In this document: positions 51,442 through 60,448 of the stretch, in pieces | How positions within the stretch are numbered: position 1 is the stretch's first letter | How the letters are laid out: every line of letters begins with the position of its first letter | Assembly: GCA_035759745.1 (NCBI GenBank) | Contig: DASTUF010000077.1 | Location: 1 to 64,000 of the forward strand | Direction of reading: 5' to 3' | DNA length: 64,000 nucleotides | Source of the DNA: CAMLHP01 sp035759745 | GTDB lineage: Bacteria > Gemmatimonadota > Gemmatimonadetes > Gemmatimonadales > GWC2-71-9 | Program-made: the position numbers and the translations under genes | Notes under the pieces: model-generated | The model's database searches: none | What the model saw: only the letters and a program-made list of their open reading frames with translations | Told to the model about the DNA's origin: nothing

Positions 51442-52948
51442 GCCGCTCGAAACGGTCGAAGTAGACTCGCCCAAACACCTCCTGCGGCGCCAGCTCGAGA
51501 ACGAGCCAGGCGCCGTTCGCATGTGCCAGGGCCGAGTCCATGCGGGCCGCCAGCGCGGCGGTGTCGGCCAGCGACTGGCCGCTCCCCGACCCAAGGTCGG
51601 CCCGGCGCATCTCCAGCGGCCTCGGCAGGGGCACGAGGCGCGCGGGTCCGTGATACTCAAGAGCGAGCGCCGCGGCGAGGCTCGAACGATAGACCAGTAT
51701 CACATCGCCGACGGAGGCCTCCCGATCCAGCACCTCGGCCACGTCGCGGGCATATCCCGTCTTGGCCAGGGGCGCCCACTGCACCGCGGACACTCCCAGC
51801 CCGCCCGCAACGAGCAGCGCCAGCGCGGAACGCCGCACCCATGGCGCGGCGGCCGAGAGTATCACTGCAAGCGCGGCAAGCGACGGCGGCACCAGTATGA
51901 TCAGGTGTCGCTCCGCCAGCAGATGGTCCGGGATCCGGAACCGCAGCAGCATGAACAGCAGGACCAGCGCCGCTGGCAGCAGTAGCAGGCCCGCCAGCTC
52001 GCGCGACCTCACGCGCCACGCCTGCCGCAACGCCAGGCCGAGCAGCACCACCAGCGCGAACCGCACTCCCCAGACACCTGCGCGCCGGGGAAGCCCCGGC
52101 GGCAATACCCGGCCGACGGCTTCCATCGGCGGCAGCACCAGCGTCTCCACCCGGTGTACCGCGAAGGCGAAGGCTGCGGCGGGTGAGGCGGTGTCGGCGC
52201 CGGGTGCGGGATCGGCGCCGTGAAGCCGCATCTGTTCCGGAACGTTCACCAACAGGGGCGACACCACGATGCCCACCACCAGCATCAGCCCCGCATATCG
52301 AGCCAGGTGGCGCCAGCCCCTGGCAGCGAGCACCGCCGGAGCGCCAGCCAGGAGCAGGAACCCGGTGTAGTACTGCGTGGCCAGCAGCAGGCTGGAGAGC
52401 ACCACCACCCCCGCCGCGCCCACTCGTCGCCCCTCACCCTCCGCAGGCAGGGGCGTGAGGAACTCCCGCCAGAACAGGCAGACCCAGCTAATGCCCAGAA
52501 ACACTGTCAGACCATAGACCCGGGCCTCGGCAGCAGCCCAGAGCGCGATCGGGCTGGTGGCGAGCAACAGGGCCAGGAGGCGCTTCGGGCTGGGGGCTCG
52601 GTGGGTCGACCCATCCGACGGCAGGAGCTGGCGGCCCGCGACCAGGATCGCGCCCGCTACCGCCACGACCGAAAGCATCCTGGCCCAGAAGACGCTTCCG
52701 GAGAGGAACCGCCAGACCGATAGCAGCACGAAGTACAGCGGGGGCTGGAGCTCGAAGTCCCGGGCGCGGACCACCGCCTCGACCGGCCCGTGACCGGCGG
52801 TCGACAGGGCCATGGCCTCGTCTCCCCAGGCGCCCACAACAAGGCTGAGCGTCCCGGCGACGAGCGCAAACACGCCGGCGAGAAGGATCGCAGATCCGCG
52901 GTTTTTCCACACGGCCGCGTGCTCTTGCTTCGGGATATCCTCGGGCAC
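51362..52948 (-). CDS. GT39/PMT-like membrane glycosyltransferase
   Basis: 528 residues from GTG 52948, with AGGAAA upstream. A hydrophobic N-terminal helix is followed by the acidic catalytic loop VGAWGDEAMALSTAGHG (DE pair) and FELQPPLYFVLLSVWRFLSG, as in dolichol- or undecaprenyl-phosphate-mannose dependent transferases. About ten transmembrane helices follow, then a soluble C-terminal part (TAALAARMDSALAHANGAWL, YFDRFERLIRRRF). It probably transfers a sugar from a lipid carrier outside the cytoplasmic membrane. It converges on, and overlaps by 80 nt, the dehydrogenase gene. Confidence 0.85.
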   Translation of the reverse strand: MPEDIPKQEHAAVWKNRGSAILLAGVFALVAGTLSLVVGAWGDEAMALSTAGHGPVEAVVRARDFELQPPLYFVLLSVWRFLSGSVFWARMLSVVAVAGAILVAGRQLLPSDGSTHRAPSPKRLLALLLATSPIALWAAAEARVYGLTVFLGISWVCLFWREFLTPLPAEGEGRRVGAAGVVVLSSLLLATQYYTGFLLLAGAPAVLAARGWRHLARYAGLMLVVGIVVSPLLVNVPEQMRLHGADPAPGADTASPAAAFAFAVHRVETLVLPPMEAVGRVLPPGLPRRAGVWGVRFALVVLLGLALRQAWRVRSRELAGLLLLPAALVLLFMLLRFRIPDHLLAERHLIILVPPSLAALAVILSAAAPWVRRSALALLVAGGLGVSAVQWAPLAKTGYARDVAEVLDREASVGDVILVYRSSLAAALALEYHGPARLVPLPRPLEMRRADLGSGSGQSLADTAALAARMDSALAHANGAWLVLELAPQEVFGRVYFDRFERLIRRRFRPSPPVATFPGVQVRHLSGR

Positions 52949-53212
52949 GATTTCCTGGTTGTGGAAAAATGAAAGTGCCCAGTCACGGGCGATGGCCGAG
53001 TCCCTAGGTCGGACGTAACTCTACTTCACGTGTTACTTCAAGTCGACCTTGGCAACCATTGGTATCACCATAACTTGAAACACTTCACACCACAACAATT
53101 CTCGCGTTGCGACAGTGGCGACACTGGTCGAATTGGGCGACACCAAGATGGATTTTCCACGGAATCAACAGCGATTTCTGCTTAATTCAGGCAGTCCACA
53201 ACCCGATGTTGA
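52949..53212. other. 264-nt intergenic region, locally AT-richer
   Basis: Upstream of the GT39-like gene on the minus strand and downstream of the secreted-protein gene. It is richer in A and T than its surroundings (53020-53110) and should hold the promoter of the glycosyltransferase gene. The short phrase GGCGACAC recurs at 53122 and 53143. No sigma-54 site with correct spacing and no gene were found. Confidence 0.4.
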
Positions 53213-54004
53213 TCACTCGGGGTAGCTCACCTCGACACTGCCCCGCTCGACCGAAAGCCAGGTGCTGGGCCATCGAATGGGGGATGACTGCAGCAGCACT
53301 GCCAGGAGCCCGTCGCCGGTGACTGTCAGAGTCCCGGACATCCTCCCTCCCCCGTTGGCGGGTAGCTGGAGCGTGAGGGTGGTGGGGAGCGCCGTCGGAG
53401 TGAGAAGCCGCCAGCGGGATTCGATGCTGGAGGCCGAGTCGGCCGGGAGGACCGTGCCATCCCAGCGAAGCCAGGTCTCGTCAATCCGGGACCGGCTCAG
53501 GGTGGTACCGCTGACCGAGTCCACCTGGAAGTCGGATTCGAAGGTCTCGACTTCGGCCCGATCCGAGAGCCCGGTACGCCGGAGCAACGAGCCGCTGGTG
53601 GCGAAAAGTATGGTCCGGGCGCCGGGGTCATCCTCGGCGCCAATGCGCCAGAACAGGAGCCCCTGGAGCCGGTCGTCGTCGTGGTAGCGACGCCCCGCCG
53701 CCCAGATGGTCCCAACATGGGCCAGGCAGAGCCGCGAGGGCACCCAGGCGCCATACTGCGGCTCGCCTTCGACCAGCCGCGCCAACACCGGCTCCGGGGC
53801 GCTGGAGGCTGAGATGGGCGCCAGCGACGTGCGGGTGGAAGGTGCGAGCCTCAGGCTGTCGGGATGGATCAGGAAGTCGGTACAGAAGCCGCCGCGCACG
53901 GCTTCGAGCAGCCATGGCGCGGCGGCCTCCTGGGCCGGGAGCTGTCCGGCGGCCAGGGATATCCCCAGGGCCGCGAGAGCGAGGCCCCGAATGGTGAGGG
54001 TCAC
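53213..54004 (-). CDS. hypothetical secreted protein
   Basis: 263 residues with a signal peptide (IRGLALAALGISLAAGQLPA, cleavage before QE). The mature part has FCTDFLIHPDSLRLAPSTR, RLCLAHVGTIWAAGRRYHDD and a beta-rich C-terminus (PTTLTLQLPANGGGRMSGTL). Two Cys are far apart; no catalytic motif or family was recognised. The start overlaps the stop of the upstream peroxiredoxin gene by four bases, so it belongs to that operon and may act in the same periplasmic process. Confidence 0.65.
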   Translation of the reverse strand: MTLTIRGLALAALGISLAAGQLPAQEAAAPWLLEAVRGGFCTDFLIHPDSLRLAPSTRTSLAPISASSAPEPVLARLVEGEPQYGAWVPSRLCLAHVGTIWAAGRRYHDDDRLQGLLFWRIGAEDDPGARTILFATSGSLLRRTGLSDRAEVETFESDFQVDSVSGTTLSRSRIDETWLRWDGTVLPADSASSIESRWRLLTPTALPTTLTLQLPANGGGRMSGTLTVTGDGLLAVLLQSSPIRWPSTWLSVERGSVEVSYPE

Positions 54005-54591
54005 CCCTTGGCTGCTGCCTGGACCGCCGCCTTGAGTTTGTCGTAGGCGGTGGCATCAAGAGCCCCGAACCGCATGTCCCGGTAGATCACCCGGCCTTCC
54101 GCGTTGATCACGAACACGGTCCGGCGGGGATAGTTCTCACCCTGGCTGCCGTACAGCCGGGCTACCCGCTGGCTGGGGTCGCTCAGGAGCCGGAAGGGGA
54201 GGTCCAGGCTGGCCGCGAACCGCTGGTGACTCTCGAGCGAGTCAGCGCTGATGCCCACTACGACCGCATCACCGAACAGCTCCTCGAACCGCTCGCCAAA
54301 CGCCTTCATCTCGGCGGTGCAGCCGCTGGTGAAGTCCTTGGGGTAGAAGGCGAGCACAACCACCTGGCCGACGTGCCGCTGCAGGATGAAATCGTCCGCC
54401 ATGGGGCCGATGGAATCGGTGCTGGCCCAGGGAAGCCGAAAATTGGGTGCCATGTCGCCAGTGCCCGGGCCCGACTCGAACCTGGCGACCGGCTGGCTGG
54501 GGCGATTGGCCGGCTGCGGTGCCTGCTCCTGCGCCGAGAGGGAACCGGCCGCAGTGGCCGAGAACATCAACGAGAACACGATGCTGCGCAT
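54001..54591 (-). CDS. secreted peroxiredoxin (BCP/PrxQ type)
   Basis: 196 residues from ATG 54591; a signal peptide ends in AGSLSAQ. The AhpC/TSA fold has MAPNFRLPWASTDSIGPMAD, the peroxidatic Cys in FYPKDFTSGCTAEMKAF (about 115), then VVVGISADSLESHQRFAASL and YPRRTVFVINAEGRVIY. No Cys lies five residues downstream, so it looks like a 1-Cys enzyme that would need an external reductant. The redoxin gene directly upstream (1-nt gap) encodes a plausible electron donor in the periplasm. Confidence 0.88.
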   Translation of the reverse strand: MRSIVFSLMFSATAAGSLSAQEQAPQPANRPSQPVARFESGPGTGDMAPNFRLPWASTDSIGPMADDFILQRHVGQVVVLAFYPKDFTSGCTAEMKAFGERFEELFGDAVVVGISADSLESHQRFAASLDLPFRLLSDPSQRVARLYGSQGENYPRRTVFVINAEGRVIYRDMRFGALDATAYDKLKAAVQAAAKG

Positions 54592-54592
54592 C

Positions 54593-55119
54593 TCAGTTTT
54601 CCTTCCTGCCGGGAGTCTGCCGCTCCGCCACCTGGCGCAGGGCAGGTTCGAGGTTCTGGGTGCCGCCCAGGCCGGTGTAGACCACCCGGCCATCGGCGTC
54701 CGCGATCATGATCCAGGACGTCGCGGGCGGGCCGTAGGCCCTGGCCGCCACGCCGCTGGAGTCGTACAGGGCCCGAAATGGCGGGGCTTCGTCCTTCATG
54801 TACTGGCGCACGCCGTCGAGAGTTTCGGCGATGGTCACATTGATCCCGATGAACTCCACGGCATCGCCGTAGGCCTCATGCGCGGCCCAAAGCCGCGGCA
54901 GCATCGCCTGGCAGGAAGTGCACCACGTCGCCCAGAACTCGACGAGTACGGGCCGCTTGCCCAACACATCAGCCAGATCGTAAGAGCCCCCCTCGAGATC
55001 GGGCACGACCACAGCTGGGGCGACATCCCCCACCGCCACCAGAGCGTCCTCCTGCGCGGCCAGCGGTGTCACCGCCAGGAACAGGAAGCACCACGAGACC
55101 GCGAGTCCACGAAAGCATC

Positions 55120-55123
<4 letters not shown>
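54593..55123 (-). CDS. secreted thioredoxin-like (TlpA/redoxin) protein
   Basis: 176 residues with a signal peptide (WCFLFLAVTPLAAQ). The thioredoxin fold is visible: VLVEFWATWCTSCQAMLPRL, with the redox pair CTSC (about 67-70), VEFIGINVTIAETLDGV, and the cis-Pro in YGPPATSWIMIADADGRV. It would act as a periplasmic reductant, possibly of the neighbouring peroxiredoxin. The ATG overlaps the ispG stop (ATGA). Confidence 0.88.
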
Positions 55124-56406
<1,283 letters not shown>

Positions 56407-56442
56407 GCAGGAAATATACTGCAACCGTAACTGGTTGCGGGG

Positions 56443-57276
56443 TCAGTCAGTCCGCCTCCAGCAGGAAAGGACGAGATCGCCGGTGAAGTATGGCACGCAG
56501 AGGCTTCCCGCCCTGACGAGGCGCCGTGCGACACCTGGCGCCAGGATCTCGGCGCCCCGCGCCAGCGGTATCCATTTGGCAGCACGACGCCAGAGTATTT
56601 CCCGGAAGCTGCTTCCCAGAAGCGTCCGCAATCCACGGCGAGTGTAGTAATACGGCACCAGCGGCGACCACTGATGCCAGCGCGAGCCCAGCAGCCGGGC
56701 CGCCATCGACTCCGCATTCCAGGTCTCGATCAGCAGGATGCCGCCGGGGCGCACCAGCTGCGCCAGCCGCTCCGCTACCGCCGCTGGCTGGGTAAGGTGC
56801 TCCAGCACGTTGACCATCGTTACGACGTGCAATGCCGGAGTGCTCGCGGGCAGCGAGATCACGTCGCCCACCGTTACCGCGCCCGCTATCCGCCGCCGAG
56901 CCTCCCGGGCCATGCCCGGCGAGGGCTCGATACCTGACACCACCCAGCCCGCAGCTTCGGCCTCCGCCAGCAGGAAGCCTGCGGCGCAGCCCACATCCAC
57001 GAGAGTGCGGCCCCCCGGATCCAGCCGAGCCAGGGTTTCGAGATAGCGTCGTGCCTGGCGCCGAGCAGCCGGTTCGATCGCGAGGTAGTCGCGATAGCCG
57101 TCGCGGTGGCCACCCTGGAAGTAGGAATCCTGAAAGCCATCGAGGAGCGAGTCCCGACCGGGCTCGGGCTCAAGGCACGTCACGCCGCAGGAACTGCAAC
57201 GGGCGAGGGCGAGACCGCGCATCGGATGTCGAGCCTGCAATCGGCCGACCCTGCACACCCTGCAGGTGGACCTCAG
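56443..57276 (-). CDS. SAM-dependent methyltransferase with N-terminal zinc ribbon; CTG start inferred
   Basis: The first standard start (GTG 57258) would cut through a CxxC pair. From CTG 57276 the chain reads LRSTCRVCRVGRL and then ALARCSSCGVTCLEPEP, a complete two-CxxC zinc ribbon as usual in this methyltransferase group. CTG overlaps the upstream stop as CTGA and has GAGGAG 9 nt ahead (complement of 57286-57291). The 277-residue product then shows LVDVGCAAGFLLAEAEAAGW (SAM motif I), SGIEPSPGMAREARR and VVTMVNVLEHLTQPAAVAER. The substrate is unknown; relatives often act in polysaccharide or natural-product loci. Confidence 0.82.
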   Translation of the reverse strand: MRSTCRVCRVGRLQARHPMRGLALARCSSCGVTCLEPEPGRDSLLDGFQDSYFQGGHRDGYRDYLAIEPAARRQARRYLETLARLDPGGRTLVDVGCAAGFLLAEAEAAGWVVSGIEPSPGMAREARRRIAGAVTVGDVISLPASTPALHVVTMVNVLEHLTQPAAVAERLAQLVRPGGILLIETWNAESMAARLLGSRWHQWSPLVPYYYTRRGLRTLLGSSFREILWRRAAKWIPLARGAEILAPGVARRLVRAGSLCVPYFTGDLVLSCWRRTD

Positions 57277-58025
57277 CTCACCCAGCTCCTCACCGCGCCC
57301 AGCACATCCTCGCGCACGTCATAGTAGATGCCCATGGCGTGGGCCGCGCCGGGGACGATGCGGGTCGTCACGTGCACCAGCCCGACGCTCCAGCGACGGA
57401 CGTTGTCGGCGCCCTCGAAGGCATCATCGGCCGACGAGGCAAGGAGCGCCGGCCACGCCGCGGCGGAGAGCGCCGCGCGAATCCGCTCGTGGGCGTCGTC
57501 TCCGTGCGCAGCGGCGCCGGCCGCGCCCAGGGTCAGCACTCCTCGCAGACCCTTCACGGACGGCGCTGCCAGCAGCGCCCCGGTGCCGGCGACGCTCGCG
57601 CCACCGAGGAGCAGCCGACTCCCATCGATGAAGTTCTGGACCGCGCCCCATGCTGCCACGCGCAGGATATCGTCGGCGATTCTCCGGAACTCCACCCTCT
57701 GGATGGAACCCACGAAGGCATGGTAGAACGCCATTTCGTCGAAATCGCGTGGAGTGTCGATGACGACCAGTCCGTCGGGCCCACGAACCGACTCGCCGTG
57801 GCCCCGCTGGTCGAACGCCAGCACGGCGACCCCCAGACCAAGCAGGTCGGAGCGGAGCGGGGCCCAGGTGTCCCGGGTGCCGGGATACTGGTGCGCCAGG
57901 ACCGCCAGAGGCCAGCCGCCTGCAGGCGGCACTCCGGCGGGATAGTCCAGGCGGCCCGCGAGGAGCAGCCCGTCGCCGGCCAGCACCGTCATCGTCAGCG
58001 GTGCGAGATCCGGCGCGCGGCTCAC
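57273..58025 (-). CDS. alpha/beta hydrolase (dienelactone-hydrolase-like)
   Basis: 250 residues with a GTG start overlapping the upstream stop (GTGA). Fold features are WPLAVLAHQYPGTRDTWAPL with the oxyanion His, VAVLAFDQRGHGESVRGPDG, the nucleophile elbow LLLGGASVAGTGAL (Ser in GASVAG, near residue 145), ALLASSADDAFEGADNV with a likely acid, and VPGAAHAMGIYYDVRED with the catalytic His. No signal peptide, so cytoplasmic. The substrate is unknown. Its TGA carries the CTG start of the methyltransferase gene. Confidence 0.8.
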   Translation of the reverse strand: MSRAPDLAPLTMTVLAGDGLLLAGRLDYPAGVPPAGGWPLAVLAHQYPGTRDTWAPLRSDLLGLGVAVLAFDQRGHGESVRGPDGLVVIDTPRDFDEMAFYHAFVGSIQRVEFRRIADDILRVAAWGAVQNFIDGSRLLLGGASVAGTGALLAAPSVKGLRGVLTLGAAGAAAHGDDAHERIRAALSAAAWPALLASSADDAFEGADNVRRWSVGLVHVTTRIVPGAAHAMGIYYDVREDVLGAVRSWVS

Positions 58026-58291
58026 GTCAGACCCAGCTGTTGTACCAGACGCTCGAACTCGGGCGCGGCGATCTCGCCACTGTCCCTGAGCGGCGTGAGC
58101 GCGGCCATGATCTCGGCCCGGCTGCCCTCGATCCGCCGGTCCCGCAGCTCGGAAATCATCCGCGCAAACCGGTGCTCGTACTCGTCGCGCTCGAGCTCAC
58201 CGTTCGAGCGAGCTTCGGTGAGGCGACGGAGCTCCTCGGCCACCCGCGCTGCGGGAACCGGCTTGAGAGCACCCTTCGGTTCATTCGACAT
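58022..58291 (-). CDS. small charged helical protein, function unknown
   Basis: 89 residues from ATG 58291 (MSNEPKGALKPVPAARVAEE); an in-frame ATG four codons upstream is an alternative. It is all alpha-helical and rich in Arg and Glu, with RLTEARSNGELERDEYEHRF and AAPEFERLVQQLGLT, vaguely like SHOCT-type tails. The overlap with the hydrolase start (GTGA) implies joint translation. No family assignment. Confidence 0.6.
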   Translation of the reverse strand: MSNEPKGALKPVPAARVAEELRRLTEARSNGELERDEYEHRFARMISELRDRRIEGSRAEIMAALTPLRDSGEIAAPEFERLVQQLGLT

Positions 58292-58385
58292 GTCGGGCTC
58301 CAAAAAAGAGAAAAGACACCGGCCGGACCGGCTCCCAAGTTTCGTGGAGCCGAGGCCCGGCCGTCAACTCATCCGGCTATTGCGC

Positions 58386-58661
58386 TTACGCCGATTGCGC
58401 CCGGCGCGGCTCGGCGGCGTTGGCGTCGCCGGCGCGGGTCCGGAGGTCCGACGTATCGCCTCGGGTCCAGCCCCCTCTGAAGTCGAAGTGCTCTTCAGCA
58501 AGGAGCCTCTCCCCCAGCCGCACGATGCCGGTCAGCTGGAGATGCCAGAACAGCATGCGCGCTCCCACCTCGGCGGCCGGCGTCCAGACGCCAGGCGAAA
58601 CCGGAGGATACAGGTGCGCGAATTCAGCCTTGAGGCGGGCTTCCCGGATGGAACAATGCAT
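58386..58661 (-). CDS. small hypothetical protein
   Basis: 91 residues from ATG 58661 (MHCSIREARLKAEFAHLYPP), with GGGAG about 7 nt upstream; the open frame continues upstream but overlaps the next gene and has no domain logic. The core GVWTPAAEVGARMLFWHLQL and RLGERLLAEEHFDFRGGW looks like a folded unit, and the tail is Ala/Arg-rich. No known family. It runs in the same direction as its neighbours. Confidence 0.55.
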   Translation of the reverse strand: MHCSIREARLKAEFAHLYPPVSPGVWTPAAEVGARMLFWHLQLTGIVRLGERLLAEEHFDFRGGWTRGDTSDLRTRAGDANAAEPRRAQSA

Positions 58662-58768
58662 CATCGCTCCCGCTGGCGCGTGGTGAGCTGTGCCGTCGCT
58701 TCCGTGGTGCCGAGGACGCCGATTGTCGTTGGGGTGCTTCCCAAGATACTCCCGCGCCGACGGGGGCA

Positions 58769-59176
58769 TCAAGCGGGCGACGTCAGCAGCCGCTGCACCG
58801 AGGCGTGGGCCATCACCACGGCCGGGTCGCGCTGCAGCGCGTCGTGGTAGTGCGACGGGAAATCCCCGCCCTCCTCGTCGGCCCGCATGAGTTCCCGAGC
58901 CTGCTCCAGCAGTGACTCGGGCGCTGGCACCCCCGGCTCCGCGTCCGGATCCATCCGCTCGTCCATCGCCACGATCAGCGACGACATGGGCCGCAGCCAC
59001 GCGAACCAGGGATCGTGCAGCACCAGCTGCAACAGGTCCGCGCTCGACGCCACCCGGCCATTGAGGCGCTCGTAGCGCACCCGCTCCGACTCGAGCAGGG
59101 CGCGATGCAGGTGCATCATGGCGTGCCGCGTAGCGGCCAGGCGTTTGACAGTATCAGATGGTGTGGCGTCAGACAT
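58769..59176 (-). CDS. hypothetical helical protein
   Basis: 135 residues, cytoplasmic, mostly helical: TVKRLAATRHAMMHLHRALL, ERVRYERLNGRVASSADLLQ, DPWFAWLRPMSSLIVAMDER, then an acidic linker and HYHDALQRDPAVVMAHASVQ. The His-rich first helix and the WFAWLRP segment give a distinctive signature, but no family is recalled with certainty. It lies 107 nt upstream of the 91-residue gene and may be co-transcribed with it. Confidence 0.65.
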   Translation of the reverse strand: MSDATPSDTVKRLAATRHAMMHLHRALLESERVRYERLNGRVASSADLLQLVLHDPWFAWLRPMSSLIVAMDERMDPDAEPGVPAPESLLEQARELMRADEEGGDFPSHYHDALQRDPAVVMAHASVQRLLTSPA

Positions 59177-59208
59177 GCGGACAGGGGTTGGGTCATTGGG
59201 AACATACT

Positions 59209-59243
59209 AGGGGTTGGGGGCCAGGGGTTAGGGGTTAGGGGTT
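59209..59243. repeat. short heptad array (AGGGGTT) beside the RidA-like gene
   Basis: Five 7-nt units, four of them exactly AGGGGTT (59209-59243). They are followed by CTCGAAG-type heptads (about 59251-59268) that run up to the TAG stop (complement of 59269-59271) of the RidA-like gene. A CTAG lies within the junction. Only one arm of G-rich units is present. Confidence 0.75.
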
Positions 59244-59268
59244 GGCTTCAGCCTCGAAGCTCGAAGCT

Positions 59269-59829
59269 CTAGTAGCTGGTCCCCGATCCATTCCCGCGCA
59301 TCCCTGCCCGTTCGCGGTCCGGGAATTCGCTCCGCAGGATGGCGATGCCGTCCACTGCCACCCGCATCCCATCGCCCGGAAGCCGGTCCACGCCCACAAT
59401 GGTGATGGCCGGCGCGGGATTCTCGGGAAATGCGCCGCTCGCGGCCTCGCGCACCGCCTGGGCATCGGCCTCGGTGAGGTCGGTCACGTAGAACGTGAGC
59501 TTGAGCACGTCACCGGGAAGGCCCCGCGCCGAGCGGACCAGGCGGAGCAGGTTGCCCACGGCCTGGCGGCTCTGGGCACCCACGTCGCCTGGGCCCACCA
59601 GCCGCGCCGCGGAGTCGAGTGGCGCCTGCCCCGAGAGAAAGAGCGTCAGCCCCCGCTTCACCGCGGAACTGAATCCGGGTATGGCCGGGACCGAGTCGTT
59701 ATGAATGGCGATCGGCTGGATCGGGGCGGGCACGAAGCCGGCGTTGCGCTGAATCGGGGTGCTGTTGCACGCCGGCAAGAGCAACATCGCTGCCAGTGAG
59801 GCAGCGCCAAGGCGGTACGAACGGCGCAT
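59269..59829 (-). CDS. lipoprotein with RidA/YjgF domain
   Basis: 186 residues from ATG 59829; a signal peptide with lipobox (GAASLAAMLLLPAC) sends it to the envelope. The Rid domain spans about 50-170: FSSAVKRGLTLFLSGQAPLD, DVGAQSRQAVGNLLRLVRSA, DVLKLTFYVTDLTEADAQAV and ITIVGVDRLPGDGMRVAVDG. The Arg that binds carboxylates in enamine deaminases (before the last strands) is not conserved (PAPAITIV), so deaminase activity is doubtful. A secreted Rid protein is atypical. Confidence 0.82.
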   Translation of the reverse strand: MRRSYRLGAASLAAMLLLPACNSTPIQRNAGFVPAPIQPIAIHNDSVPAIPGFSSAVKRGLTLFLSGQAPLDSAARLVGPGDVGAQSRQAVGNLLRLVRSARGLPGDVLKLTFYVTDLTEADAQAVREAASGAFPENPAPAITIVGVDRLPGDGMRVAVDGIAILRSEFPDRERAGMRGNGSGTSY

Positions 59830-59908
59830 GAAGCGGGGGCTCTCCCAAAGAGGACTGGAGCAACGTAGTTGCCTTGGTGACGGGGAGACAACTGGGAGGT
59901 GCACAACT

Positions 59909-59985
59909 GAGAAGTGGGAAGTGGGAAGTGGGGAGTGGGGAGTGGGAAGTGGGAAGTGGGAAGTGGGAAGTGAGAAGCGAGAAGT
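59909..59985. repeat. eleven-unit heptad array (GGGAAGT)
   Basis: Eleven consecutive 7-nt units without a break: one GAGAAGT, two GGGAAGT, two GGGGAGT, four GGGAAGT, then GAGAAGC and GAGAAGT. There is no complementary arm. The units are the same as those in the array at 21877-21985. It lies upstream of the RidA-like gene and downstream of the decayed antitoxin/toxin remnant. Confidence 0.88.
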
Positions 59986-59995
59986 ATCACGGGCG

Positions 59996-60276
59996 TCAGC
60001 CCGCACGGGTTACTACGAACCCCTCCACTCGCGCCGCATCCGCCAGCCGCTGGTCCAGCGTGACGAATGCCAGCGCATCGGGGTGGTTGTCTCCGGCCAC
60101 TCCAGCTTCGCCATTCGAGCCTCGTCCGCCTCGCTGGGTGCCTCCGGTGGCGCGACCGGCCCTTGCGCTGCCACCGGAACATCTCGGTCGCCGCTGAGGC
60201 TCCGCACCCGGCGCAATACCCTGGCTAGAAGGGCGCCGAGCTGGCTCCTGGCCCGAGAAATGGAATACGAACGCAT
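59996..60276 (-). pseudogene. decayed Phd-like antitoxin / PIN-domain toxin module
   Basis: ATG 60276 begins MRSYSISRARSQLGALLARV, the head of a Phd/YefM-type antitoxin, and continues to EADEARMAKLEW, a typical antitoxin tail. The other frame ends LAFVTLDQRLADAARVEGFV, the C-terminus of a PIN-domain (VapC-type) toxin, stop at 59996. The roughly 100 codons that should carry the toxin's catalytic acidic residues are absent, and the two pieces are out of frame. An internal deletion removed the toxin body and left an antitoxin-like stub. Confidence 0.7.
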
Positions 60277-60372
60277 CTCTCCAGAATAGCGAGTTTGAGG
60301 GGACTCCTCGCCTGCTGGCCCCGCCCGCTTCGCTCCGCCCAGCGTGACGACAGGCCCTACGCCCCACCAACG

Positions 60373-60399
60373 AAAACCCACCCCTTTCAGGGTGGGCTT
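60373..60399 (-). terminator. intrinsic terminator of nrdJ
   Basis: Stem CCCACCC/GGGTGGG (60377-60383 with 60390-60396) with a 6-nt loop. Read on the minus strand the stem is followed by TTTTCG, the arrangement of a Rho-independent terminator, about 50 nt after the nrdJ stop. It is the only conventional terminator seen with confidence in the window. Confidence 0.75.
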
Positions 60400-60448
60400 C
60401 GTCGTCTGCGGGGGCCGGTGCGCCACGACGCGCCGGTGCGGGGTCAGT

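Noticed and set aside
52949..53212. Sigma-54 promoter for the GT39-like gene
   Set aside because: GG and GC pairs on both strands in this gap are off by one or more bases from the required 12-nt spacing.
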